Below, piece by piece: positions 9,398 through 21,489 of a stretch of 64,000 bases of DNA; the first letter of the stretch is position 1, and every line of letters starts with the position of its first letter. This stretch comes from Molanna angustata (Eukaryota > Arthropoda > Insecta > Trichoptera > Molannidae): positions 10,109,089-10,173,088 of the forward strand of contig OY754977.1 in NCBI GenBank assembly GCA_963576475.1. Reading direction: 5' to 3'. A model generated the notes under the pieces. It had not been told where the DNA came from. It saw only the letters and a program-made list of their open reading frames with translations, and searched no databases. A program made the translations under genes and the position numbers.

Positions 9398-9911
9398 AAC
9401 TCCTCACTAACAAGTCATTCTATAAAGTATTCAAATTTTGTATAGAAAATTTCCAACATTTTCATGAAATGAGTTAAATTATTTTTTTTAAAAAATTTTA
9501 TTATGAAAACTTGATAACTCTTCAATGCCATTTTATGAAAGTGATGTGCCTTTTTACGAATTTGAAAATAAAAATTTCAAATTTTGAGTTTCCTGAGCTT
9601 GGGGTCACTTTGAAATATTTGACAGTTAAAAAATTGAGAAGCACTATTCATATATCTTTCAAAATCTAATGGGATCTAATCGAGTATTAGATATACATAT
9701 CTGCAAAATTTGAATAGAATCGAATGAGTACTTTAGTCTATAATCGATAAGATAAAATGAACACGCCGTACATAGCACATAGCACACACACACAGATACA
9801 TTGTGATGAAACTTTCAGAATACAATCTCAGCATGATACTAGTTGATAATCTGCAAAAAAAAATACCCTTAAAAACTCCCCACTATATCACCTTGTGTTA
9901 GTGAGGAGTAA
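9398..9911 (+). mobile_element. MITE family M1, intact copy
   Basis: Ends are inverted repeats: CTCCTCACTAACA at 9400-9412 and TGTTAGTGAGGAG at 9896-9909. The interior has no coding capacity but is shared with 17698-18360 (inverted) and 20040-20930 (direct), including 'GATACATTGTGATGAAACTT' near the right end. Length is about 0.5 kb. The transposase family is not identifiable. Confidence 0.7.
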
Positions 9912-9963
9912 AAATATTATTTTTTAATGTAGGTATACAGTTTAATTCTTATCAGTATAATTT

Positions 9964-10081
9964 TCGCCAAACATCTTGAACGAGCTTCCGGTTGCGCAGA
10001 CCGCAAATTTATGTCTTTTTGCTTCGTTCGTTTACGTTCAAGTCGCCCCCTTCTCGGCTAAGAGTTCAAGTTATTTGGCGA
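9964..10081. repeat. Foldback repeat
   Basis: CGCCAAACATCTTGAAC at 9965-9981 is the approximate inverse of GTTCAAGTTATTTGGCG at 10067-10083, around a GC-richer core. It is probably a small non-autonomous DNA element. Confidence 0.55.
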
Positions 10082-10309
10082 CAACTATACCGTCTTATTT
10101 CCAGAAAATATCCGAATGAATTGGTAGAGAATTGAAATTTTTCAGAAAAGAGGCAATTGCATAGAGAAAAGAATCATATAAAAAATTGACATTCGTAATT
10201 CCGACGCATATTAAAGTTTTTGTGAAATGTAAATAAATATTGAAAAAAAAATCTACAAATTTTTAACACACTATGTCTCAATATAGACGAAATGGAATGA
10301 AATGGAATA

Positions 10310-10430
10310 TATATTTTAGAAGAACCGGGAAATTAGGCAACGACAGGGCTTACGACTTGTAATCGACTGGTTTACGAAATTGTTTTAAATACTTGCGCAA
10401 CGTTCACCAATCATGCCTTTTTATTGAGTT
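10310..10430 (-). mobile_element. MITE family M2, partial copy
   Basis: GAACCGGGAAAT, CAGGGCTTACGAC and TTGCGCAACGTTCACCAAT match, in inverse order, the interior of the complete element at 37720-37902. A further fragment is at 52765-52790. Confidence 0.55.
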
Positions 10431-10434
10431 CCCT

Positions 10435-12630
10435 TATTGTTTTCTACCTACTTTTATTTATTAAGAGAAAAAAAATAATTAGGTATACATCACATATATA
10501 CATTTTTGTTTTATACGTAAATTTGATATATATGTGTAATCACATTATTTCCTATAGATAGGTTACAAAGAAAAAATAGACGTACTTATGGATAAAAAAG
10601 TAACAATATATAAAAATCTGTAAATATTGAAAAAACCTTTTTTGAAGTATAAAGTATAATTTTGAATTCACAAGAATGGCGTTTTAAAAATCAACCATTT
10701 AACATCATGGCTTTTGTTATTTGACTGACCCTTTCTTTAATTATTTTAAGGACTATAAATATACTTTATTAAAACATTTTCAAAAACAAAGCCCCAAAGG
10801 ATTGTGTAGTCACTTGTTTACATTTTTATATATTTTTGTACATTTCATTTTTATTTTATTTAATTCAATAATGTAATATATTATCACATCTGGCAGCATT
10901 CACTGATTCAATGTGGCTAAGTATGTAGGTAGTTATTCACACCATTCATTTACATATATTCTGTCAATAATATTCTTATTTTCATTCCTTGTAATTACTA
11001 TTTTATTTGAGTTTTTTTTATTTATTTATTCTTTGGTTCTTAATGTATATACATTAATGTTTAATTTACCTTTCTTATATGTTTTTATTTTTATATATTC
11101 TCTGCTACCATTGATAGATGTTATGAATGTTTATAAATTGTATTTCTTTGGTTAAGTTTATGCTGTGTCATGTAATATTTTGTTTTGTAAAGGGCTTTGA
11201 GCCGTGAATGTCTCAATAAATAAAAAAAATCATTTCCTCAACAATGCATTGCAGCCATACCAAGGTCCTAAGAGGCTGTATCTGTGATCTTTTTTACAAT
11301 TTCCCTTTTGAATATAGATTCAGATACAATAAAAATTTCAGTATGATAATTATAGTTATTGGTCATTTTGTTTTGCGATATAAAACAAACTGAAAATATA
11401 ACCGGTTATCAGGATAAACTAAAAATACCGCCTAAACCGGTATTACTTTTCAATTTGTATATTTGAGCCCCTAGCAGATGTGTGGATGTATGTATGTGGT
11501 ACTTACCTATACGGCGAAAATCTCCAGAATGCAATTAGCGCTGAGAAAACAATAGTAGTGACTTCCCAGTGCATAGATTCGAGTGCATCTCTTTCTTTTT
11601 CCTCTTCTTTGCTACTTTTCGCAAATAAAAGACAAGGACGGAGCGTGCTCGGTTTAGAGCAACAAAGTGCCACTTAGTGTAGTGGAGAATGTTACTTTGT
11701 GATTCTAGATATTTATTTTTACTACATATATTTGCATATATAAATTGTACTGTCTCTGGAATAGCAATTCTCCAGTAGGATACAATATATTCAGCATCTA
11801 TTCAGACATACCATCACGCCGTAAGCCCTGTATGGTAGAAGAGTGAACCGATTTTCGCCCGAGGAGAATTTTTTTTATAGTATTTCTCACAAAAATCTAG
11901 CTTGCAATAATATCGCCACTTGTACGGTGTACAAGTTTGTGTTTATTATTTTTTTGCCTAAGAAACACATAGCAACTTAATGTTTTTTTTATTTAAAGCA
12001 AATGTTTCTTTTTAACCTAAAACGTCATCTTCTTTGCTTTGGTTTAAGAATTGTTGAGTATATTATGATATTAGAAACTTGTTTCAAAATTGTTTATGCT
12101 TTGAAAAAATAACCTACATATAATAGCCTACTGAAGGAAAACTGAAAATGTGTTTTGTCCACTGCAAAATCCAGTGGACTTGTCTTGAGGTGAAACTCAG
12201 CTCAAAAAGTGATTCAAATCCTGTAAAGATGTTTTATGACCTTTTCAAAATCTTGCAACATAAAATGTTAGAAAGATACATGCATGTACATGTCTATAGG
12301 TAAAACGCATCGCAAAACGGATTCAAATCCTGCAAAGACGAGGGGGAGTTTTGAGAGGAAATTGGAAAGGGTCCTAAATATTTCTATGAGATTCCTTTTT
12401 CTTTCCACCCTAACCTAACTATTTTATATTTACGAGGGGTAGATTTGGTTGAAATGTATATACAAACAAACAGAGCAGCACTATTTTCTTCTCAAGCACA
12501 CGTACACGCAATCACATACGAAAGAAAGAGTCAGTTGTATTTATCCACTCGATTCCGGCAGTAATATATAAAGAGGCCTACCGACAAAAATATTTTTTCA
12601 AAAATATAATTAACTATATTAATTAAACTT
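10435..12630. other. No recognised gene
   Basis: Short AT-driven open frames only (10913-11155, 11480-11677). 11180-11225 ends in a LINE- or SINE-like tail, 'GTGAATGTCTCAATAAATAA'. 12205-12345 has two loosely similar blocks with ATTCAAATCCTG, possibly a worn SINE B box. Confidence 0.4.
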
Positions 12631-12654
12631 AATGTTTGTAAGTATGGTTTTATG

Positions 12655-12745
12655 CTTGTATATAAGGTATGTGCTCAAAATCCTTTCATTCGATAGCGAT
12701 GAAACTTTATTGAATTGTCGAGCGTTTACCCGGGACGGTTTTTTT
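12655..12745 (+). repeat. Interspersed repeat with CCCGGGA core
   Basis: GCGATGAAACTTTATTGAAT and GTCGAGCG...CCCGGGACGG match the blocks at 4545-4600 and 58190-58240. An old repeat family. The 58-kb copy leads directly into a tandem array. Confidence 0.55.
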
Positions 12746-13028
12746 TCCGTAAAATCTATAGACCTGATTTATGTAATCATGTTTCGTGCTTTTACCTACT
12801 ACCTTTATTTTTTTAAAATTTTATTGTTACTTGTAAAAATATTGTAAACAACATGCATCATGTGTCAGAATATTATTTATTTGGGATACAATTAATATTT
12901 TTTTTATTCACTTTGTTTACATACTTATTATAAGCAACCGCTTTTTCCTCCGGTGTTGTCATTCGTCGCCGGATCTACAGTTAAACCATTTGAACGTTGA
13001 GCCTATTGCCATGCGTTCTGTAAAAAAA

Positions 13029-13072
13029 GGTATAGTTTTCACCATGGTTTAAAACATGGTGAAAACTATACC
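13029..13072. repeat. Perfect 18-bp hairpin
   Basis: GGTATAGTTTTCACCATG 13029-13046 and CATGGTGAAAACTATACC 13055-13072, loop GTTTAAAA. CCATGGTTTAAAA is then repeated just beyond. Confidence 0.85.
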
Positions 13073-13089
13073 ATGGTTTAAAATTATCG

Positions 13090-14850
13090 CTAGTAAATAA
13101 TATGAAGTTTTTTTTGCTATTTTTCGTTGAATAATAAATCTTAATAAATAGGTACACTAATTTAAACCTTTACTGTTGCAATTTGCAAATATATTATTCC
13201 CTGTCAGTTGTATGCTTCCTAAAGATAGGGGTGGCGAAGATTTACGAGTACAATATGGATCCAAGAAGTTGTAGGGAGCAGAAGAACAGGTAAAGGTGTT
13301 CGCGTGGAAAGGCGCAATTAGGTAAAATAGAAATCTCATATATATTTTTGGCAAACATAAATCAAATAAAACAATAAATATACCCGTTGCCCTAGAAATA
13401 GGCGTTCCCAAGTATTTATATTGATATCATTTGATGATAAATAAAGGATATTAATCAAGTTTTATCAATAGAAATATGTAGATAGGACAAGGAATAGTAA
13501 AATATACAAGTAATATGGGTTGAAATATAAAATTTCTGTTTCGTGCTATATAATTAAAACATTTTTTTTGTAGGGAAAAGTATTTATTTATTTATACAAT
13601 ATACGGCTTAAGCCAATATGTGTTAAGTGTTTATGTTTTTTTTTATGTGTTACAATACTAAAAATAATTACAAACACATAAAAAAATGGAAAAAATCCAT
13701 TTTTTTAAAGAGAATTGTCGAGCAATGCTTCTGGCCTCGCAATCATAGTGTGAAGTATGTAGGCATTTATGTGTGTGGGTGTGTATAAATAAATGTGTGT
13801 ATATATGTATGTGCGTGTATGTATATATATGTGTTTTTTTAAGCATTTTTTGTATTTTTTTGGTATCTGCATATAAATAAAGTAGGCCTCGTATTCTAAT
13901 ACAGAAGCAATAGGATCATGCTGAAAATCAGCTGCAAGGGGGCTTGTCTTCCTGCAACATAGGTGAGCATGGTCCTTTTGAGTCGGAAAAGTTGTTTTTC
14001 TTTATATTTGTTTTTTATATGCCTATGTTTTTGTATATAACTTCTTTTCGTCTCAATAAATGTTTATTTATTATTATTATAAAAATAATAAAGAAACAAA
14101 AATAAGACACAGTACAAACATACAAAAAATAACAAAAACAAAGATAAGGAAAAAACAAATGTGGCAATAGATAATCTGTAAAGTTAGTGGTTAACCATGT
14201 TTGTCTACTTGAAGTATTTATTTCTGCCATTTAATTGGATGCTCATTTAAACCTTTGAATTCCAGAGACCTGAACTCCACCAACTGTGTGAAGGCATTTG
14301 GTACTGCTACCTGGGAAACATATTTTTCCTATTAAAAAGATTTCCAAATCGCGGAAGTTTTAGTCGGTTGGGGCGAGGTCCGGAGAGGAAAGAGGATGGC
14401 GGTTGGTTCCTAACTGTGGGTCTTGCAGCGTTAAAATGGTTTCTCCAGCAGCATGAGGTCTTGCATCACCCATGAGTAATAATGGCGAAGATCGATTTAG
14501 GATTCTGGACTGGCCAACCATGCCGTTTATCGATCGGCTTCCACCATCACCTTCAATTCATCGTTATTTACCTTCGTGGCTGGTCTTTCTCCAGGTTCAT
14601 TCTTCAGTCGTTGTTACTTTTGAACTATTCTCAGGAAAAAAACATGATCGCAGACAGTTTAGCTATAGTCGTGTAGTTTAGGCTGAAATTCGCGTTTTAT
14701 TAAAATTTCGCAAAAGTTTAAATAACCTTTGAACCACCCAATTTCGCTGAACATACAATCAATAGGTATTGAGATCCCCTACCTGCTTCGGATGAAGCAA
14801 CTCCCCCACCCCCCATATGTTAGACCGTGTATAAAAAAACTCATTTTACA
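13090..14850. other. No recognised gene; microsatellites
   Basis: Contains TG/TATG-rich microsatellite sequence at 13764-13835. Open frames at 13157-13411 and 14472-14681 are not recognisable. 14340-14460 is somewhat GC-richer but shows no domain. Confidence 0.4.
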
Positions 14851-14854
14851 CCTT

Positions 14855-14886
14855 TTGATGAGAGGTGCGTTCTCCCGAAACATGTA
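14855..14886 (+). other. Degenerate hammerhead-like motif
   Basis: TTGATGA 14855-14861, a weak GAG/CTC stem, GAAA 14877-14880, palindromic CATG 14881-14884 and TA. Stem I is not evident. It resembles the Penelope-type motif but is probably decayed. Confidence 0.3.
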
Positions 14887-15293
14887 TATAGTGTTATTTA
14901 AAAATAAATGATTATGTGTACCATAAGATACGATATAATATGAATTTTAGAAAAAAACTATGCATAATACCACAGTATTATATGTGTAAGAGTATAAATT
15001 AAGTGCTTATTAGTTTTCCATAAACATTCGTTCATTTATACTTTTAATTTATACATTTTCATATCATATGTAGTGCATCAAATTTTGACGAGATTTGTTT
15101 TCTATGTAATGCAAAGTTCAATTTACTTTCTATGATTTAATTTTTCTTTTTTAATGGTTACGGAAGGGTAACGGTTTACATAAAAATCTATTCAACCTTT
15201 GAAAGAAGATTAAAAAAATCCGTTTTGATTAAACACTAAGATATAAAAATTTGGAATAAAAATTGAAAAATAGAATTCCTTAAAAAATCTCGT

Positions 15294-15983
15294 TTAAGAG
15301 GGCGACTGCTGCCAACGTACCTATTTTTTCAATTTGATATACCATCATTATTACAAAACGAATCATTTTGAAAAAAAATACCTAGTTAGCTTGGATATTA
15401 ATAAAGAGAAATATACCTTAACTTTTTGATTATGTTCTGTATATATTCTTGTAAGAAAATAATAAGCATACCCCGATTTTAGACATTATCTTAAATATCT
15501 AAAAAAATATAAGGTATAAAGCAATATTTTTTTTTATAAATTAAAGAAGAACAAAATACCTGGAAAAATATGATATGACGTTGATTAATTGCATCAGGTT
15601 ATGTAAATATACCAAAAAAACTTTTATTACGCAATGGCGCTGAATGGAAAATAAATGTTATTTAGGTTTATTTACTAAGCCTGAAGCGTTACTGCAACGT
15701 CACATCATATTTTTCTAGATATTTTTGTATTCTTTAATTTAAAAAAATATATATTACTCTACGCCTTACAGTTTATTAAAAATATAAGATAAACGTTGAA
15801 AATCGGGGTATGCCATTATTTTTCTACAAGAATTTATACAGAACATTATCAAAAAGTTAAGGTATATTTTTGTTTATTAATACCCAAACTATCTAAATTA
15901 TTTTTTTCAAAACGATTTGATAAGAAATAATGATGATATATCAAATTGTAAAATAGGTACGTTGGCAGCAGTCCTCCCCTTAA
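15294..15983. mobile_element. Foldback MITE flanked by TTAA
   Basis: The two halves are long diverged inverted repeats, with outer ends GACTGCTGCCAACGTACC and GGTACGTTGGCAGCAGTC and inner landmarks CCCCGATTTT/AATCGGGG and ACCTTAACTTTTTGAT/ATCAAAAAGTTAAGGT. Both ends abut TTAA (15294-15297 and 15980-15983), the target site of piggyBac-type elements. There is no transposase inside, so it is non-autonomous. Confidence 0.75.
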
Positions 15984-15984
15984 G

Positions 15985-16845
15985 TAATCGAAGATTCTAG
16001 AGACTTCGTATTATTACTTAATTGCAATTAAAAATTCTCGGTTATTTTTAAATTTATTATATTGACAATGTAAATTAAATTTATTTATTTTTGTGACTTG
16101 AAAACGCTTCCATAATCAAATTAATCTAAAACGAAGAATTTTTATTTACACTTAAGTATCTCTTCATTACGATTTTTTAAACGTAATTATCGTTTTTAAA
16201 TCATAAATATCTTATTTTCTCAGTGTAGGTAAGAAAATTAACGCATATATCATGAGATACATATTTAATACATACTAGTGATCGTTTATAGGAACCGACC
16301 GAAATTCATAAAAACCGACCGTAATTCATTACATTTTTAAGCTGAAAAAGTCATTGGATTGGAGGGGTGATTATTGTCAAGCAGTGAAATCAAAACCCTC
16401 ATGATTACCCATATCATGGATATAATTACTATTTAGCACCTTTATACTTATAAAAATGTTATAAGGCATTTGAGCGTAAAAGAGGAATGGTTATACATCC
16501 TTGTGTAATTTATTCTGCTGCTTATAGAATTAACGAGTATATCTTTATGAATTTGATACTGTTAATTTTTTTATAGATATTTTCCACAGTTGAAATTTTA
16601 AATTATTTAAAAACATTAATAGTTGGATAGTAAAATCTCTGTTTTTATATAATTTCATTAATGATTCTTTGAAAAACTTCTGAAGGTGTCAAAGTAGTTT
16701 TAAAAGCTCCACCCAACATATATGTAATACCAAATTGTAAGATGGATTGAAACAGCGAAAAATATATTTTATGAAGTATGTTTGTATTAAGTACCTACAA
16801 TTCTAAGTATCATAATGAAATTAGTTTTTTAAGATATATTCGTAT
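15985..16845. other. No recognised gene
   Basis: AT-rich. 16385-16435 (CCCATATCATGGATATAATT) is repeated at 61300-61325, so part of this stretch is an old interspersed repeat. Confidence 0.4.
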
Positions 16846-16848
16846 ATA

Positions 16849-17188
16849 CAGGATGTCCCAAAAAATATGGATAATCGGTAAACCAGGGATAGAGGACCCC
16901 TAGGACTATCCAAAAACCTCAATGTATGTTCTACGATTTTTTTGTCATTTTCGAGTTATATTTTTTTTTCGATTTTTTTTGAAAAACTCCGACTGTCACG
17001 ACATAATTGGTAACAGAGACACTATTTATTGAGACGCTATGTATCTCAATAAATAGCGTCTCTGTGACCAATTATGTCGTGACGATCGGACTTTTTCGAA
17101 AAAATTAGAAAAAAAAATATAACTCGAATAGCCCTAGGGGTTCTCTATCCCTGGTTTACCGATTATCCTTTCTTTTTGGGACACCCTG
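16849..17188. mobile_element. Foldback MITE, TA-flanked (Tc1/mariner-like)
   Basis: Ends CAGGATGTCCCAAAAA and TTTTTGGGACACCCTG are inverted repeats flanked by TA. Inverse homology continues to the centre (GTAAACCAGGGATAGAG with CTCTATCCCTGGTTTAC, ATAGCGTCTCTG with CAGAGACACTAT) around GAGACGCTATGTATCTC. It is about 340 bp with no coding capacity. Confidence 0.75.
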
Positions 17189-17194
17189 TATAAG

Positions 17195-17695
17195 ATCATA
17201 GTTTTGTGCATTCACTGTACTATATTTTGGTTCATATCTGATGTGTTTGTTATTTTGTCTCGCTCTATTGCCAAAATTAAAATTGTTTCATAGTAATTTT
17301 TATGATATAGCGTGACATGAATGTTTTATGAACAATACAAACAAAAAATAAAGCATTTTGAGTTAAATAAATGTCACATAAAACATAATTAATAACCCTT
17401 TATTATAGAAGTACTTCAATCAATGACTTTGATAAGATTTCTAATAACAAAAACATTTTTTGGGTCATTTCGTCTTGATCTTTATCAGAATAATACAATA
17501 GAATGTATGAAAATGAGATTGGGTAATTTTACAAGCGCAATAAAAAGTCGAATAAACACAATATAATGTTGTAGCGTGTAACATGCAAATATTTTTTTTC
17601 GTACGAAAGGTTAAATTAAACACACTTTAATTTATTTTTGATTGCTTTATCGTATAAAAGTGATATTTATTTTCTGCGAAAAACAAATATTTGTT
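17195..17695. other. No recognised feature
   Basis: AT-rich sequence without repeats shared in this window or a credible open frame. Confidence 0.4.
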
Positions 17696-17697
17696 TT

Positions 17698-18360
17698 TAC
17701 TCCTCACTAACCCAAGGGGACATAGAGGGGAGTTATGATTTCCCAATTTTTAAGAGTATTTTTTTTATTGCAGATTATCAACTAGTATCATGATGAGATT
17801 GTATTCTGAAAGTTTCATTACAATGTATCTGTGTGTGTGTGCTATGTGTTGCGTGCTGTGTGCTATGTGTTGCGTGCTGTGTGCTATGTGCGGTGTGCTA
17901 TGTACGGCGTGTTTATTTTACTTTATCGATTATAGACTAAAGTATTCATTCGATTATTTTCAAATTTTGCATATTTGTATATCTGATACTCACTTAGACC
18001 CCATTAGATTTTGAACGATATTGGAATAGTACTTCTCAATTTTTTTACTATCAAATATTTCAGATGGGTCGATGGCAGACCGGTTAGCTGGCTGGGCTAG
18101 TAATCCAGTGAGTTCAAATCCTGCCTCGACCGATTTCGTTCACCTATAGCACAAGCATTGATGCTTATTTTAGGGAACGTAGGAAGATGTATATGTACTT
18201 GTTTAACAAAGAGATTTTCATTTTTTTAAAAAACAAAAAAAAAAATTCAATGTGACCCCAAGCTCAGGAAACATAAAATTTGAAATTTTTATTTTCGTAA
18301 AACCATCACTTTCATAAAACGGCATTGACGAATTATAAGTTTTCATAATAAAATATTTAA
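17698..18360 (-). mobile_element. MITE family M1, copy carrying a SINE
   Basis: Inverted copy of 9398-9911, with the right-end TIR TCCTCACTAAC at 17701 and the shared interior 'AAGTTTCATTACAATGTATC' at 17809. It is split by the SINE at 18061-18247 between CAAATATTTCA and GTGACCCCAAGC. The far end lacks the TIR. A TG/CTATGTG-rich stretch at 17830-17905 is expanded compared with the 9.4-kb copy. Confidence 0.65.
18061..18247 (+). mobile_element. tRNA-derived SINE, family 1 (nested)
   Basis: A box TGGCAGACCGG, B box GTTCAAATC, the same body as the 7709 copy ('CGATTTCGTTCACCTATAGC') and an A-rich end. It sits inside the M1 copy, with a short possible target duplication (ATTTCA / AATTCA). It is therefore younger than the MITE. 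Confidence 0.75.
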
Positions 18361-18671
18361 ATCAAAAATAATTTAATAGCTCTCTCGTATCAATTATGAA
18401 TTCAAATTATACAATTATGCAATACAATAAATTATATCATTATACAATGAAAATAAAAAAAAAATAAAAAAAACAATGAAATAATGCAAATTCAATTAAA
18501 CAGGAAGACAGTGAGTCAGCAAAAGATTTCGCAGTAAAATTGAAAAAGTTAAGTTCAAAATGCAATTTTGGTCCGAGGCTAGATGAAATGTTGAAAGATT
18601 TGTTCGTATGTAGAATTAAAAATACAAGAATTAGGGATAAATTAATTACGGAACATATTAATACCTCTGGT

Positions 18672-18957
18672 ATAGTATACTGGTAAAGTATAAGTTTGTC
18701 TGGAAGTATTGGGTTTCTGGTATGGTATAAGTTTGTTTGGAAGTACTGGGTCTACTGTTATAGTATAAGTTTGTCTGGAAGTATTGAGTCTACTGGTATT
18801 GTATAAGTTTGTCTGGAAGTATTGAGTCTACTGGTATTGTATAAGTTTGTCTGGAAGTATTGGGTCTACTAGTATAGTAAAAGTTTGTCTGGAAGTATTG
18901 AGTCTACTGGTATTGTATAAGTTAGTCTGGAAGTATTGAGTCTACTGGCATAGTATT
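18672..18957 (+). repeat. 38-bp minisatellite
   Basis: About seven and a half diverged copies of a unit containing GTATAAGTTTGTCTGGAAGT and ATTGAGTCTACTGGTATT. It has no coding meaning. Confidence 0.85.
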
Positions 18958-19177
18958 ATTTTATTTATTTTTATTTATTTATTTATCTTTTTAACATAAT
19001 ATAAACAAGTATAATGCACACTGATTTATATTAAAGTATTAGTTTGTATGGAAGTATAAAGAGTTTTTCTTTGTTGATTTTTGAATACAACTATCGTATA
19101 AATTATGTATTTTATTTAATTTTATATTGTTTCTCGGGCAACTAACAGCTGTACTATGTCAAATATTAATTTAACAT

Positions 19178-19345
19178 GCACCCAATAACAAGTTGCCACA
19201 TTCTGGAGATTTATGATATTTATAATCTAACAGATCCAGACTGAAAACGCAATTAAAAACTGTGTGTTTATCGGGAATAGAATCCGGACATTTCGTCCAG
19301 GAATTGGATAACGAACCGAATGAGTCACAAAGACCGACAATAATA
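19178..19345 (-). mobile_element. tRNA-derived SINE, family 3
   Basis: On the minus strand a tRNA-like head (GTGACTCATTCGG ... GGATTCTATTCCC) is followed by a tail ending GCAACTTGTTATTGGGTG. The same tail ends the element at 39325-39460. The small frames here (19171-19386, 19350-19643) are accidental. Confidence 0.5.
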
Positions 19346-19349
19346 ATAA

Positions 19350-20035
19350 CTATGATTTTAATTTCATTTTTAGAAAGGTATAACATAGTCGTATCGCCCA
19401 GCTATTAAGTATTGTCAAAGGTACCAACACAACACCGCAAGTTACATTAGATTCTTTGAGTCTACTCTTCAACTCGACATGTGGGGTGAAATGAAATATG
19501 CCGAGGGTAGGAATGTAATAAGCACATTGTTCACAAAATGCCATATTTTTTCTCCCCATTTCGTATAATATTCCATCATCTAAGTGTACTCTCAACACGT
19601 CATCGAAGGGTGAGTTAAATTGGTCCATTTTACCCCAATACACTTGTTTTCAACATCTGCTCCAAAAGAAAATTCCTTTCATATGCGAATTCATTTTCAA
19701 TTGTGATTATTTGATGTTTTAACTATATTAGTAAACTGATTGTAACTTATTTAGTCTCTTTTTTACGGTACCGGCCTGCATTATTAATGATATTAATAAC
19801 AGTCAAGTTTTACAATATTAGTCAATTATTATAATTACCATTACGCACTTCCTCAAAATGATTCGCCTACCAATGAGTTGATTGTATATAAATCGATAAA
19901 TCTAAAATTTGTAAAATAAATCTGCATGTATCGCTACAATACGAAAGTCAACGCCAAGTGTCTTGCATTGTTGTAAAAATTTTTGTTGTAGACTTCATTT
20001 TGGCATAATACTTTGCTAATAAATATATAACATCG
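19350..20035. other. No recognised gene
   Basis: A 97-codon minus-strand open frame (19350-19643) has fair residue variety but no recognised domain, and no splice or repeat support. 19880-19990 is plain AT-rich sequence. Confidence 0.4.
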
Positions 20036-20039
20036 CGAC

Positions 20040-20930
20040 ATGTTTAAACGCAAAGTATTCAAATTTTTCTATGAAAATTTTTAACATTTTCATGAGATGA
20101 GTAATTTCAATATTTTTTTATTTAAATATTTTGTTTGTATTTTGTCCGATCATGACGTATGCTGTGGAAACGCGAGCAGATACTGTACGAACCAAGGGGC
20201 TCCTAAGGACAACGGAGATGAAGGTCCTAAGGTCAATCACTGGTAAAACTCTCCGAGATCGTGTTCGCAATGTTCAAATAAGGAAAACATGTGGAATACA
20301 GGACATCGTTCGATGGAGTTGATCCAGAAGAAGGCATTGGAGGGACCGCATAGTCAGGATGGACAGTGATCGGCTTGCAAATATAGCAGCAAATGAAATT
20401 CCTTCCGGCCGCCGCCTGCCCGGTAGACCACCCAAGAGATGGAAGGATAGCTGGACTTCGTCATCCCAGGAGGCATAGTTTCTGAAGAACAGACCAACTA
20501 GGTCTACTAAACGAAGAAGAAAAAGAAGAAGAAATATTTTATTATGAAAACTTGATATTTCTTCAATGCCATTTTATGAAAGTGATATGCCTTTTTACCA
20601 ATTTGAAAATAAAAATATCATATTTTAAGTTTCCTGAGCATGGGGTAACTTTAAAATAATTGACTTTTAAAAAATTGAGAAGTACTATTCAGATATCCTT
20701 CAAAATCTAATGGGGTCTAAGCGAGTATTAGATATAAATATTTGCAAAATTTGAAAATAATCGAATGAGTACTAAATTTTAATTGATAAAGTAAAATAAA
20801 CATGCCGTACATAGCACACAGTACATAGACCACAACACATAGCAAGCAGCACACAGCACACACACACACAGATACATTGTGATGAAACTTTCAGAATACA
20901 ATCTCAATATAATAATTTTTAAAGAGGTTT
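20040..20930 (+). mobile_element. MITE family M1, copy carrying an RTE fragment
   Basis: The flanks match 9420-9830 in the same orientation ('CAAAGTATTCAAATTTT', 'TTTTATTATGAAAACTTGAT', 'GATACATTGTGATGAAACTT'). It is interrupted at 20133-20531 by an RTE-type LINE end with a 9-bp target duplication. Confidence 0.65.
20133..20531 (+). pseudogene. RTE-type LINE 3' fragment with 9-bp TSD
   Basis: AAATATTTT flanks both sides (20124-20132 and 20532-20540), so the insertion boundaries are exact. The frame reads 'IMTYAVETRADT', 'VLRSITGKTLRDRVRNVQIR', then after a TGA at 20320-20322 'HWRDRIVRMDSDRLA' and 'GRRLPGRPPKRWKDSW' to TAG 20476-20478. A GAA-rich tail follows. The fragment is strongly 5'-truncated and inactive. 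Confidence 0.8.
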
Positions 20931-20934
20931 CGTC

Positions 20935-21485
20935 GTATTATTCCAAGATATAACAATATAAACACGCATATCAAAATCAAATTCGATTTTTGATAGATGA
21001 AATTGGTCTTAAAACACCGCTAAACTACCTAGAACAGGCGGGCAAGCGATGTGTAAAATTTGTATGAGAGATAAACAGTCGTTAACCAACTGATATTCTA
21101 CACAGCGTTTATTGGTAACATTTTTGCCTACACGGGTTGGTTTCGCCAATGTATTGGAGGAGGTAAAGTGACGGTATGTATGTGACTGGATTGGATGTCA
21201 GTGGAATAAATTCCGCCTTCCCATATCCAGTTCCTATACCCTTTTCTTACCCACATACATCATCAATCTTCACCCGCAACAATAATATCGCCGCGCCGCT
21301 CAGTACCAATACGCATTCATCATTAGTGTATGAATTACAGTAGCGTCTAGTACCAGCTCTTCTTTTCTGCATTCTTAGGTTAGGTTTAAGTTTGTTTATA
21401 ATAATAATAGCGACGATAAATTGAATTATAAATTATTATAAATAAAATTTATATACTCTTTTAATTTTTCGCATTTAATATAAAA
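20935..21485. other. No recognised gene
   Basis: Mixed sequence. 21160-21330 is somewhat GC-richer, without an exon signature. Confidence 0.35.
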
Positions 21486-21489
21486 ATTC

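Noticed and set aside
18672..18957. CRISPR-like array or coding repeat
   Set aside because: Continuous 38-bp units without spacers and with in-frame stops. It is a minisatellite.
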